From the NCBI GenBank assembly GCA_900545755.1, contig URAG01000025.1:1-29907 (forward strand): a stretch of DNA of 29,907 bases. Reading direction: 5' to 3'. Positions within the stretch are counted from its first letter, which is position 1, and every line of letters begins with the position of its first letter. Source of the stretch: an uncultured Cloacibacillus sp. Lineage in GTDB: Bacteria; Synergistota; Synergistia; Synergistales; Synergistaceae. The notes beneath the pieces were generated by a model, which had not been told where the DNA came from, did no database searches, and saw only the letters and a list, made by a program, of their open reading frames with translations. Positions 16,630-24,163 of the stretch are shown one piece after another. A program made the position numbers and the translations under genes.

Positions 16630-17286
16630 TCAGTCTTTTTCAGCCGCCTCACGACAGATAGCTATAGACCTCGATGTCCCGAGACGTTCCGCACCGGCTT
16701 CTATCATTGCGCGCGCTGTCTCTGCGTCGCGTATGCCGCCGGAAGCCTTGACCTTCACAGCCGCGCTTACTGCATTTTTCATGAGGCGCACGTCCTCGAC
16801 GGATGCGCCGCCTGTGGAGAAGCCTGTCGATGTTTTGACAAATTTTGCGCCTGCGGCCTCGGCGGCGCGACAGGCGGCGATTTTCTCTTCATCGTCCAGA
16901 AGGCACGTCTCTATAATGACCTTCACGACCGCGCCGGGAACAGCATCGACCACGGCGCGTATGTCGTCCTCGGCGGCTTTGATATTCCCGTCCTTGAGGA
17001 ATCCGACGTTTATCACCATATCTATCTCCGACGCGCCGGCCGCGGCGGCCTTGCGGGCCTCGAAAGCCTTCGCCTCCGTGCTCATCGCGCCGAGCGGGAA
17101 ACCAACGACGCAACATACAGAGACACCGCTGTCTTTCAGCAGCGACGCCGCAAGCGCGGCGCGCGACGAATTTACGCAGACGGATGCGAAGCCGTACTCG
17201 CGCGCCTCAGCGCACAGCTTTTCAATATCCTTCGCAGTCGCCGCTGGGTTGAGGTTCGTGTGGTCGATATACTGTGCAAGGTTCAT
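16630..17286 (-). CDS. deoC: Deoxyribose-phosphate aldolase
   Basis: A 218-residue cytoplasmic class I aldolase that splits 2-deoxyribose-5-phosphate into glyceraldehyde-3-phosphate and acetaldehyde in deoxynucleoside catabolism. The key residues are in place: IDHTNL near the N-terminus, Asp90 in EIDMVINVG, Schiff-base Lys151 in FVKTSTGF and Lys180 in VKASGGI. Length is normal. Its ATG shares one base with the TAA of the upstream LysR gene (TAATG), so translation is probably coupled. No nucleoside phosphorylase or phosphopentomutase gene is nearby, so the usual deo operon is not present here. Confidence 0.96.
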   Translation of the reverse strand: MNLAQYIDHTNLNPAATAKDIEKLCAEAREYGFASVCVNSSRAALAASLLKDSGVSVCCVVGFPLGAMSTEAKAFEARKAAAAGASEIDMVINVGFLKDGNIKAAEDDIRAVVDAVPGAVVKVIIETCLLDDEEKIAACRAAEAAGAKFVKTSTGFSTGGASVEDVRLMKNAVSAAVKVKASGGIRDAETARAMIEAGAERLGTSRSIAICREAAEKD

Positions 17287-18197
17287 TATTTTACAGCCGC
17301 CTTTCCTCCGAGCTCGGCTACCCGGCGCTTCAGCACATCGTCGAAAATCGAGAGCGCCTCGATGGAACTCGTTTTCGGGTGCCTATGTGTGAGCTTATAG
17401 TATACGATGTCGGGCGGAGTTTCGTGAAGACGGCTGAACGCTACGCGCGGCTGTTCCTGCACGAACTGCTGGCGCGCAGATTCAGGTATCAAGCACCACT
17501 GCCCAGGAAGACGCATCAGCGTCGTCGCGAGCCGTACAGAATCGACCTTAACCTTGAGCGTCTTCATCGGGTCCCATACATGGTCATGCCAGAGGCGGAA
17601 GCCGCCGCTCCACTCGATGTAGAACTCCATGCCCTGCTCAAGGTCTGACGGCTTGACGTACTCAGCCTGCTCCTCACCTGCCGCCGGTATACGGGCAACG
17701 ATGAAATTCTCTTTATAAAGCGGCTCAGTCTGCACGCTGCGCGCATTCTCCTCGTGGATAACTATCGCGGCGTCGAGAGCTCGGTTCTCGACCGCCTGAT
17801 ATAGCATGTCTGACGGGTCAGTTACGATACGCAGATAGACCGGCGGCTCATGTTCGAGCAACGCGCCGTAGACGGGCGGCAGGAGGCGGCAGTTGACGCT
17901 TTCACAGCCGCCGATAGAGAGCGAGTAAGCGGAGCCCGGCGTGCGTGCGTTCGCTATCTCACGGCTGACCTCCTGCCATTTTAGCGCAAGCGGCAGAAAG
18001 CTCTCCCCCGCCGGCGTAAGTTTTATGGATTTCATCCCCTTCTGCCTGTCGACCAAAATCATGCCCATGTCGTTTTCGAGCTCGTTGAGATTGTAGCTTA
18101 TGGTCGACTGCGTGACGTTCAGCAGCTCCGCCGCTTTCCCAAGCGTCCGCGACATAGCGACGGCGAGAAAGGTCTCTATCCCTTTTTCATGCAACAA
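17286..18197 (-). CDS. LysR-family transcriptional regulator
   Basis: A 303-residue regulator: winged helix-turn-helix at about 8-67 ([20 protein letters not shown] is the recognition region) and an effector-binding domain from about residue 90 ([20 protein letters not shown] onward). It starts with TTG at 18197, supported by AAGGA 8 bases upstream; a nearby ATG is out of frame. It is co-transcribed with deoC through a TAATG overlap, which is unusual because deo genes are normally under DeoR-type control. Its target could instead be the adjacent sodium-pump genes or something elsewhere; the effector is unknown. Confidence 0.92.
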   Translation of the reverse strand: MLHEKGIETFLAVAMSRTLGKAAELLNVTQSTISYNLNELENDMGMILVDRQKGMKSIKLTPAGESFLPLALKWQEVSREIANARTPGSAYSLSIGGCESVNCRLLPPVYGALLEHEPPVYLRIVTDPSDMLYQAVENRALDAAIVIHEENARSVQTEPLYKENFIVARIPAAGEEQAEYVKPSDLEQGMEFYIEWSGGFRLWHDHVWDPMKTLKVKVDSVRLATTLMRLPGQWCLIPESARQQFVQEQPRVAFSRLHETPPDIVYYKLTHRHPKTSSIEALSIFDDVLKRRVAELGGKAAVK

Positions 18198-18260
18198 CGG
18201 TCACATCCTTCGTTCAAGTCGTCCACCGCGCTCGTGATATGTGACGCGGCGCGTAACAAA

Positions 18261-18319
18261 GAGCGGGTGCCGTGCGACAACGGCGCAGCTCTGCGCCGCT
18301 GACGAGGCGGCACCCGCTC
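18261..18319 (-). terminator. Large nested hairpin after oadB, probable terminator
   Basis: A perfect 12-bp outer stem (GAGCGGGTGCCG at 18261-18272 with 18308-18319) encloses an inner 8-bp stem (18281-18288 with 18291-18298). It lies 40 bases after the oadB stop; only TTTG follows, so termination may be inefficient. Confidence 0.6.
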
Positions 18320-18357
18320 TCAGCGTCTGAATGCTGATTAAGTCAAATAACGGTTCT

Positions 18358-19482
18358 TTACTTGCTGAGAAGCGTCAGCATAGCCCCAGCCGCGACCGCC
18401 GTGCCGATAACTCCGGCGACGTTCGGTCCCATGGCGTGCATAAGTACATAGGAGCCAGGGAACTCTTTCTGTATTACCTTCTGGCAGACTCGCGCAGCCA
18501 TTGGGACGGCAGAGACGCCCGCAGCGCCTATAACCGGATTGATCTTGCCGCCAGAGAGGACTTTCATGACCTGGCCGAAGATTACGCCGCCCGCCGTGCT
18601 GAATATAAACGCTACGAGGCCGAGGAGGATTATTTTAATCGTCGCCATCGTAAGGAACGTCTCCGCGTTCATCGTGCCTCCAACGGAAATACCGAGGAAT
18701 ATCGTAGTCGCGTTGAGTACTTCGTTCTGCGCGGCCTGAGAGAGACGGTCGGTGCATCCGCACTCGCGGAGCAGGTTGCCGAACATCAGCATACCGATAA
18801 GCGGAACTGCCGCAGGAAGTACGAGGCCGCATGCTATCGTCGATATAATCGGGAAGAGGATTTTTTCAGTACGCGAGACGGGACGCAGCTGCTCCATCTT
18901 TATGCTGCGGTCTTTATGCGTCGTTAGGAGTCTGATGACCGGAGGCTGGATGAGCGGGACGAGCGACATATAGCTGTAAGCCGCGACAGCGACAGCTGGA
19001 AGGATGGCCGGCGCAAGCTTCGCGCAGAGATAGATCGCCGTCGGGCCGTCTGCGCCGCCGATGATGCCGATGCCTGCGGCTTCCTGAATCGTAAAGCCCA
19101 TAAACATGGCTCCGATAACCGCAACAAAGACGCCGAGCTGAGCCGCAGCGCCGAGCAGGAACGTCACAGGGTTAGCGAGCAGCGGGCCGAAGTCGGTCAG
19201 AGCGCCGATGCCCATGAATATTATAATCGGGTAAATCTCGTGGCGAATACCGAACATAACATAATAAAGGAATCCGCCTTCGTCGATAATGCCGGAAAGC
19301 GGCAGGTTGACTAAGAGGCAGCCGAAAGCAATCGGCATGAGCAGAAGCGGCTCAAAGTCTTTCGCGATGGCGAGATACAGAAGAATAAAGGAAATGAGGA
19401 GCATCAGAAGGTTTCCGCCCGTAAGAGCGACGAGACCGGACTGATCGATAACTCCCTTCAAAGCGGTCATATAAAGTTCCAT
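18358..19482 (-). CDS. oadB: Sodium-pump decarboxylase beta subunit (OadB/MmdB/GcdB family)
   Basis: A 374-residue inner-membrane protein with about nine helices. It carries the family's sodium-channel signature GIIGGADGPTAIYL (138-151, Asp145 matching the essential Asp203 of the Klebsiella oxaloacetate decarboxylase), IFLGISVGGTMNAETFL and the C-terminal MGPNVAGVIGTAVAAG. The beta subunit couples decarboxylation of carboxybiotin to sodium export. The ATG is two bases after the stop of the OadG-like gene, so both are in one operon. The alpha (carboxyltransferase) and biotin-carrier subunits are not in the window, so the substrate (oxaloacetate, methylmalonyl-CoA or glutaconyl-CoA) cannot be named. 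Confidence 0.95.
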   Translation of the reverse strand: MELYMTALKGVIDQSGLVALTGGNLLMLLISFILLYLAIAKDFEPLLLMPIAFGCLLVNLPLSGIIDEGGFLYYVMFGIRHEIYPIIIFMGIGALTDFGPLLANPVTFLLGAAAQLGVFVAVIGAMFMGFTIQEAAGIGIIGGADGPTAIYLCAKLAPAILPAVAVAAYSYMSLVPLIQPPVIRLLTTHKDRSIKMEQLRPVSRTEKILFPIISTIACGLVLPAAVPLIGMLMFGNLLRECGCTDRLSQAAQNEVLNATTIFLGISVGGTMNAETFLTMATIKIILLGLVAFIFSTAGGVIFGQVMKVLSGGKINPVIGAAGVSAVPMAARVCQKVIQKEFPGSYVLMHAMGPNVAGVIGTAVAAGAMLTLLSK

Positions 19483-19484
19483 GA

Positions 19485-19658
19485 TTATTTAGCCTCCGAA
19501 GATTTCTTTTCAAAAGATCCAACAAGTCTGTTCGTTCCGAGCATAACCATCATCAGTCCGATAATGACGAGAAAGACTATACTCATCGCGATAAAAGACA
19601 TCACAAGCGCTCCGGACGTGCCGGAGAAATAAGCGCTTAGAGAAGCGACGCCTGGCAT
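19485..19658 (-). CDS. oadG: OadG-type gamma/delta small subunit of a sodium-pump decarboxylase
   Basis: A 57-residue protein: a short N-terminus, one membrane helix (about 15-40, containing MSFIAMSIVFLVIIGLMMVM), then TNRLVGSFEKKSSEAK in the cytoplasm. This matches the shape of OadG/MmdD small subunits, which anchor and assemble the decarboxylase complex. GGAGGC lies 7 bases before the ATG, and the beta-subunit gene starts two bases after the TAA. It is shorter than the roughly 80-residue enterobacterial OadG, a common state in anaerobes. Confidence 0.85.
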   Translation of the reverse strand: MPGVASLSAYFSGTSGALVMSFIAMSIVFLVIIGLMMVMLGTNRLVGSFEKKSSEAK

Positions 19659-19834
19659 TGTCTCCGCCTCCTGTTAAAAATTTCCCCTCCGGGCCCGCCG
19701 CGGCCCGTTACCCCGCCGCGCTCCAGCGCGGCTGATAAGACGCGAAAAAGAAAATCATAAATCTCCGGTGAAAATCACACCCCCTCCGCTACAAATTTAA
19801 AACCGGGAGCGCGGCGTCGACCGCCGCGAAACAC

Positions 19835-19987
19835 TCAGACACAAACATCAATACAATGGAACGTAGAAAAAAGCTCTGAAGGAACGCAGTTTGCGAAACG
19901 CGCAAAACGCTTAGACGCGGCGCGCAGCGAAGCCGCCGGAACAGCGGCGTACAAAGCCGGACAAATCAACCGCCTAAAATCGCGCAT
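19835..19987 (-). CDS. Possible 50-residue hypothetical protein upstream of oadG
   Basis: An ATG at 19987 is preceded by GGAGGAGG at a good distance (7 bases) and opens a 50-codon frame beginning MRDFRRLICPALYAAVPAAS. I recognise nothing in it, and high-GC DNA makes such frames common; the ribosome site is the only support. It lies about 175 bases before oadG on the same strand. The surrounding gene-free stretch 19659-20340 otherwise shows only GC-rich hairpins (for example near 19721-19738 and 20266-20282). Confidence 0.3.
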   Translation of the reverse strand: MRDFRRLICPALYAAVPAASLRAASKRFARFANCVPSELFSTFHCIDVCV

Positions 19988-20341
19988 CTCGCCGCCTCCT
20001 CCAAAGAAACTAAAAACTCCATGCATTAAATACATCTTCCATCTATAATTAAACACCGTAATTTTACCTATAATATGCACAGCGCCGATTTATCAGGCGC
20101 CCATACAACGTGCATACAACCGGCATAAAATCCGCTCACAGCACGCGTTTAGCCTCATTACGCCTACCTGCACACGTGCAGAGAACGTCACGGGCAAACG
20201 ACGCATTTTCTCAATGCAAAAACTCTTTACGGCATTATCATCCGTCTCCGACATTGCAGAAGAAAACGGCGAAAATATCGCCGCGGCGCGGATTCATCTA
20301 TGGCGCCAACATCTCATGACAAATCAAGAATTATCTGCAAA

Positions 20342-20709
20342 TATAGAATTTTAAGATAGCCCTACTTAATTATCACAAAATTCTATTTTTTATTGTGTTT
20401 GGATACTAATAATTTGGCTCCCAGCTGCAACGTCCACGACTTGCAAGCCGATCATATTACAGAAATTTTTAAGAGAATAACTGATGCAGGTGTTGTCAAT
20501 AATATGATCCATGTTAGGGGGCTATGTTATATGGGTTGCAGCAAAAAGAAAGCATATTTTCCCATAGCGTAAGCTTGCTTATACAGGCTAGGTTTGGCAT
20601 TACAGTCACCTTTCGTACCAGGCAGAAATGGGACGTGGGGCGGCAACTTGTGAACCGGCAGGAGCCTTACCAACGTTATGTTTTGGATTTTTCCGCGTAC
20701 CTAAAATGA
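20342..20709 (+). pseudogene. Possible decayed coding remnant
   Basis: AT-richer sequence than its neighbours holds two protein-like but broken frames. One reads from about 20400 to a stop at 20573 with LQADHITEIFKRITDAGVV and a Cys-rich GLCYMGCSKKKAYF; the other (20524-20709) has FGITVTFRTRQKWDVGRQLV. Neither has a convincing start, and together they look like a frameshifted remnant. I cannot name the parent family. The following 20710-20857 holds nothing I can support. Confidence 0.25.
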
Positions 20710-20857
20710 TCCTTACACAGAACTATGTAAGCTAGTGCAACGTCAACAAGCGTTTTACCATTGGAGGGAGATGTAGTGTAAAAAAATGCTTGAGTCTCTG
20801 ATAGATTTTCCTGATTACGCATCACTTGTGATAGACGTTATAAACGCCCTTGCCGCC

Positions 20858-20886
20858 TTGACAAAAGCTTGCGGCGGCTGTATAAA
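20858..20886 (+). promoter_or_regulatory. Sigma-70-type promoter of thrS
   Basis: A perfect TTGACA (20858-20863), a 17-base spacer and TATAAA (20881-20886) place the transcription start near 20893, just before the T-box leader. Confidence 0.85.
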
Positions 20887-20892
20887 GTCAAA

Positions 20893-21150
20893 GGTTACGA
20901 ATATCGCGCGACGATGGGGAGAGTAGAGGCCGCACACCGTGTCAGAGAAGAGATCCCGCTTATGCGGAGCTGAAAGATTTCTCACGGATAAGCCTTGAAG
21001 ACCACCCCGGAGCGGGCGCCGAAGCCGCGGCTGCGGATAAGACGCCGGGGAGCGCCCCTCACAGCGCGCGCGAGGGCTTCGCACGCGAGGCCGAATTGGA
21101 GTGGAACCGCGGAAATTCAAGCCGCCTCTGAGCTTTCAGGGGCGGCTTTT
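20893..21150 (+). ncRNA. T-box riboswitch leader (threonine-specific) controlling thrS
   Basis: Stem I pairs GGGG (20916-20919) with CCCC (21005-21008) and AGGC (20927-20930) with GCCT (20992-20995). The enclosed specifier loop has AGTA on its 5' side (20922-20925) and GAAG-ACC-A on its 3' side, with ACC (21001-21003) the threonine codon. The T-box itself, containing TGGAACCGCG, is at 21094-21111, and a terminator follows at 21119-21150. Uncharged tRNA-Thr binding would favour the antiterminator and switch on thrS. This is a textbook arrangement whose specifier matches the downstream gene. Confidence 0.93.
21119..21150 (+). terminator. Regulated terminator of the thrS T-box
   Basis: A stem AAGCCGCC/GGCGGCTT extended by CTGA/TCAG with a 6-base loop ends in TTTT. 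The T-box sequence just upstream can pair with its 5' arm to form the competing antiterminator. Confidence 0.88.
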
Positions 21151-21174
21151 CAATTATCAGGAGGAGGAATATCA

Positions 21175-23064
21175 ATGGCACATTTCACAACGCCGGAAGG
21201 CAAGCACTATGAGGCTGAGCACGCGACGGTGCGCGAGCTGCTCGACCAGTGGCATCTTAAAAAGGCGATAGGAATGACGGTCGGCGGTGAAGTCGTCGAC
21301 TGCGATAGAGTTTTCACAGAGGATACAGAGTTTACGCCGCTCTTCCCGGACAGCGAGCAGGGGCTAGAGCTGCTGCGCCACTCGACGGCGCATCTTCTCG
21401 CCCACGCCGTGCTGCGTCTCTGGCCCGAGGCTAAGTTTGGCATCGGCCCGGCGATAAAGGACGGGTTCTACTACGACATCCGCTTCCCGCAGCCTATTTC
21501 CGACGAGGACCTTCCTAAGATTGAAGCCGAGATGCGCCGCATATCGCAGGAGAAAATTCCGCTCGTGCGCGGCGAGCTCTCTAAGGATGAGGCCGTCAAG
21601 AAATTCGCGGAGATGGGCGAGGACCTCAAAGTCGAGCTGATCGAAGGTATAGAGGGCGAGACGCTCTCCACCTACACAGAGGGCGACTTCACGGACTTCT
21701 GCCGCGGCCCGCACGTTCCACACACAGGCTGCTGCAAATTCTTCAAACTTCTCTCGATTGCCGGGGCATACTGGCACGGCGACGAGAAGAACGAAATGCT
21801 GACCCGCGTCTACGGCACTGCCTTCGGCAGCGAGGACGAGCTCAAAGCCTACCTAAAACGCCTTGAAGAAGCTAAGGCGCGCGACCACCGCAAGCTCGGC
21901 AAAGAGCTCGACCTGTTCAGCCTGCACCCCGAAGGCCCCGGCTTCCCCTTCTTCCACCCGAAGGGCATGGTCATTCTCAACACGCTCCAGACCTTCTGGC
22001 GCAAGGAACACACGAAGCGCGGCTACGTTGAAATAAAGACCCCGATGATTCTTGACCGCGCGCTCTGGCTGCGCTCCGGCCACTGGGACCACTATAAGGA
22101 GAATATGTACTTCACCGAGATAGACGGCGAACCGTTCGCGATTAAGCCGATGAACTGCCCCGGCGGCATTCTCGTCTATAAGAGCGACATCCACAGTTAC
22201 CGCGAACTGCCGATGCGCGTCGGCGAGCTTGGCTTCGTCCACCGTCACGAGCGTTCCGGCGCTCTCCACGGCCTTATGCGCGTCCGCGCCTTCACGCAGG
22301 ACGACGCGCACATCTTCTGCACGCCAGAGCAGATAAAAGACGAAATAAAGGCGATAATGGATATCGACCGCTATTTCTATCAGGACGTCTTCGGCTTCAA
22401 GTACCACGTCGAACTCTCTACGCGCCCAGAAGACTCGATGGGCGATCCTGAACTTTGGGACCTCGCGGAAAAATGCCTCAAAGAAGCGCTCGACGAGACC
22501 GGCACTGAATACAAGCTCAACCCAGGCGACGGAGCATTCTACGGCCCGAAAATAGACTTCCACCTCGAAGACTGCATCGGGCGCACATGGCAGTGCGGCA
22601 CGATACAGCTCGACTTCCAGATGCCGGAGAAGTTCGACATGACCTACATCGGCAAAGACGGCGCGGAACATCGCCCGGTCATGCTGCACCGCACGGTTCT
22701 CGGCAGCCTTGAGCGTTTCATGGGAATACTGATAGAGAACTATGCGGGAGCCTTCCCATTCTGGCTCGCTCCGGTGCAGGCGCGCATACTACCAGTAGCG
22801 CAGGACTACGTCGAGTGCGCAGACAAAGCCGCCGCGAAGCTCCGCGAAGCCGGCATCCGCATCGAGATAGACGCACGCGACGAAAAACTCGGCAAAAAAA
22901 TCCGCGACGCGCAGCTCCAGAAAGTCCCCTACATGCTCGTCATCGGCGCAAAAGAAGCCGAGAACGGCACGCTGGCGGTACGCGAACGCTCCAAGGGCGA
23001 CATGGGCGCAATGACCTTCGACGAGTTCATAGCGCAGACGAAGACGGAGTTCAATCCGCTGTAA
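21175..23064 (+). CDS. thrS: Threonyl-tRNA synthetase
   Basis: A 629-residue class II synthetase that charges tRNA-Thr. Domains in order: TGS (1-60), the editing domain with HSTAH (69-73) and CRGPH (Cys176, His180), the catalytic core with zinc ligands Cys328 (MNCPG), His379 (DDAHIF) and His505 (LHRTVLGS), motif 2 VHRHERSG, and the C-terminal anticodon-binding domain (from about 535, PFWLAPVQARILPV). The ATG at 21175 has AGGAGGAGG just upstream. Expression is set by the T-box leader, and transcription ends at a long bidirectional hairpin. Confidence 0.98.
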   Translation: MAHFTTPEGKHYEAEHATVRELLDQWHLKKAIGMTVGGEVVDCDRVFTEDTEFTPLFPDSEQGLELLRHSTAHLLAHAVLRLWPEAKFGIGPAIKDGFYYDIRFPQPISDEDLPKIEAEMRRISQEKIPLVRGELSKDEAVKKFAEMGEDLKVELIEGIEGETLSTYTEGDFTDFCRGPHVPHTGCCKFFKLLSIAGAYWHGDEKNEMLTRVYGTAFGSEDELKAYLKRLEEAKARDHRKLGKELDLFSLHPEGPGFPFFHPKGMVILNTLQTFWRKEHTKRGYVEIKTPMILDRALWLRSGHWDHYKENMYFTEIDGEPFAIKPMNCPGGILVYKSDIHSYRELPMRVGELGFVHRHERSGALHGLMRVRAFTQDDAHIFCTPEQIKDEIKAIMDIDRYFYQDVFGFKYHVELSTRPEDSMGDPELWDLAEKCLKEALDETGTEYKLNPGDGAFYGPKIDFHLEDCIGRTWQCGTIQLDFQMPEKFDMTYIGKDGAEHRPVMLHRTVLGSLERFMGILIENYAGAFPFWLAPVQARILPVAQDYVECADKAAAKLREAGIRIEIDARDEKLGKKIRDAQLQKVPYMLVIGAKEAENGTLAVRERSKGDMGAMTFDEFIAQTKTEFNPL

Positions 23065-23072
23065 AGGTATTT

Positions 23073-23126
23073 ATACACACAAAACCGGCCCCGGGATTGT
23101 GTTTCCGGGGCCGGTTTTGTGTGTAT
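23073..23126. terminator. Very long bidirectional terminator hairpin
   Basis: A perfect 22-bp stem (20 bp at 23075-23094 with 23105-23124, plus two outer pairs) around a 10-base loop. A-rich and T-rich inner stretches (CAAAACC/GGTTTTG) make it work in both directions, separating thrS from the porin locus. Nothing further is seen in 23127-23287. Confidence 0.85.
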
Positions 23127-23287
23127 GATACATAGTCCAACTATTGAAGAAATGGCGATGGAATGTCGTTCTTCGCAGGCGCCAATTGTAATTTATTATC
23201 TTATATACTATTATTTTAACGTCGTTGAAAGCTTAGGCAAAACAGACATGACGAAAGAACCGTCTAGCTTATTGAAGATTGAATAGC

Positions 23288-24058
23288 TTACTGAATCTTA
23301 GCCAGTTCGTCTAGCCTGGTCTGAACAGTGTTGATTTCGTCGTCAATGGCTTTGAGCTTGCCCTCTTCGTCAGCACGGTCTTTGCGGAGGTTCTCAAGGC
23401 GTTTAAGCAAGCGGTCTGTCTCAAGGCGCGCCGCAGTCTGTCCCGCATAGAGCTTGCTGGGATCGTCGTTCTGTATGTCCCAGAAGAAACGGGCTTTCGA
23501 TCCTCGCGAGGATATAAGGGTACTTATGCCAGGGCTAAGCTCTATGGTTACACGTTTCTGTCCCTCAAGTATATTCTTCCCAGTCTTGGGGTCAAAGCGA
23601 TTGAAAAATACTAACCCATCTTTTTCTCCCTGAAATGAAAAATTCAAACGCTTGTCGTAATCTACTGGCTCATATGTCTTGTTGCCTATTTTCATGTCTA
23701 TCATCTTGTCAAAAGGACCAGGATACATCGTCGGTCCATTATTTACAAATTCAACTTTAATAGGAATCATTTCCGCAAGATTAAGCATCTGCAGGTAGCG
23801 GTATTTGTATTTTTCCAGCTCATCTTGCGTCCATAAGTTCTTTTGAGCCTCTGCCTGTATCTCAGCTTCTACTAGCTCTGCGGAGTAATAGGTAATATAG
23901 ACCGTGAGATTACTTGTGCCATCTATATACTCAGCCTTTTTCCTCCATCTTAGAAGTATATTATCAAGCGATGCTGCGTATGCATCAGAGCACACAAATA
24001 TCATCAACATGCTGATACAGAATATTTTAATCCATGAGGATGCATTTGTTCTCGTCAA
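23288..24058 (-). CDS. Exported porin-partner protein, copy A
   Basis: A 256-residue protein with a signal peptide (cleavage near SDAYA/A, residue 28) and a C-terminal heptad-like coiled coil (about 205-256, RLLKRLENLRKDRADEEGKL). I do not recognise the family. The middle contains KVEFVNNGPTMYPGPFD and ITYYSAELVEAEIQAEAQ. A full-length paralogue, copy B at 29001, lies in mirror image beyond the recombinase. It starts with TTG at 24058 after GGAGG (spacing 8); copy B uses the same TTG and a near-identical ribosome site. It lies downstream of porin A, after that gene's terminator. A periplasmic or outer-membrane accessory of the porin is an inference from conserved pairing. Confidence 0.85.
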   Translation of the reverse strand: MTRTNASSWIKIFCISMLMIFVCSDAYAASLDNILLRWRKKAEYIDGTSNLTVYITYYSAELVEAEIQAEAQKNLWTQDELEKYKYRYLQMLNLAEMIPIKVEFVNNGPTMYPGPFDKMIDMKIGNKTYEPVDYDKRLNFSFQGEKDGLVFFNRFDPKTGKNILEGQKRVTIELSPGISTLISSRGSKARFFWDIQNDDPSKLYAGQTAARLETDRLLKRLENLRKDRADEEGKLKAIDDEINTVQTRLDELAKIQ

Positions 24059-24116
24059 GTTAAGATCCTCCTGTTGTTATGGTTGTAGATGTGGTTATGT
24101 TGTAGTATTTTAAGAA

Positions 24117-24144
24117 AAAGAGAGACCCTTGCGGGTCTCTCTTT
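24117..24144 (-). terminator. Terminator of porin A
   Basis: A 12-bp stem AAAGAGAGACCC/GGGTCTCTCTTT with a 4-base loop and flanking T run. The stop-to-terminator segment, including a TTCAGCC/GGCTGAA hairpin, is nearly identical to that after porin B. Confidence 0.88.
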
Positions 24145-24163
24145 AAGTTTCAGCCAGGCTGAA

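Noticed and set aside
16440..16652. 70-codon minus-strand frame overlapping the end of deoC and its terminator
   Set aside because: It runs through a clear rho-independent terminator and has no ribosome site.
21853..22689. Open frame of 278 codons antisense to thrS
   Set aside because: Fully inside the opposite strand of thrS, with no ribosome site or recognisable domain.
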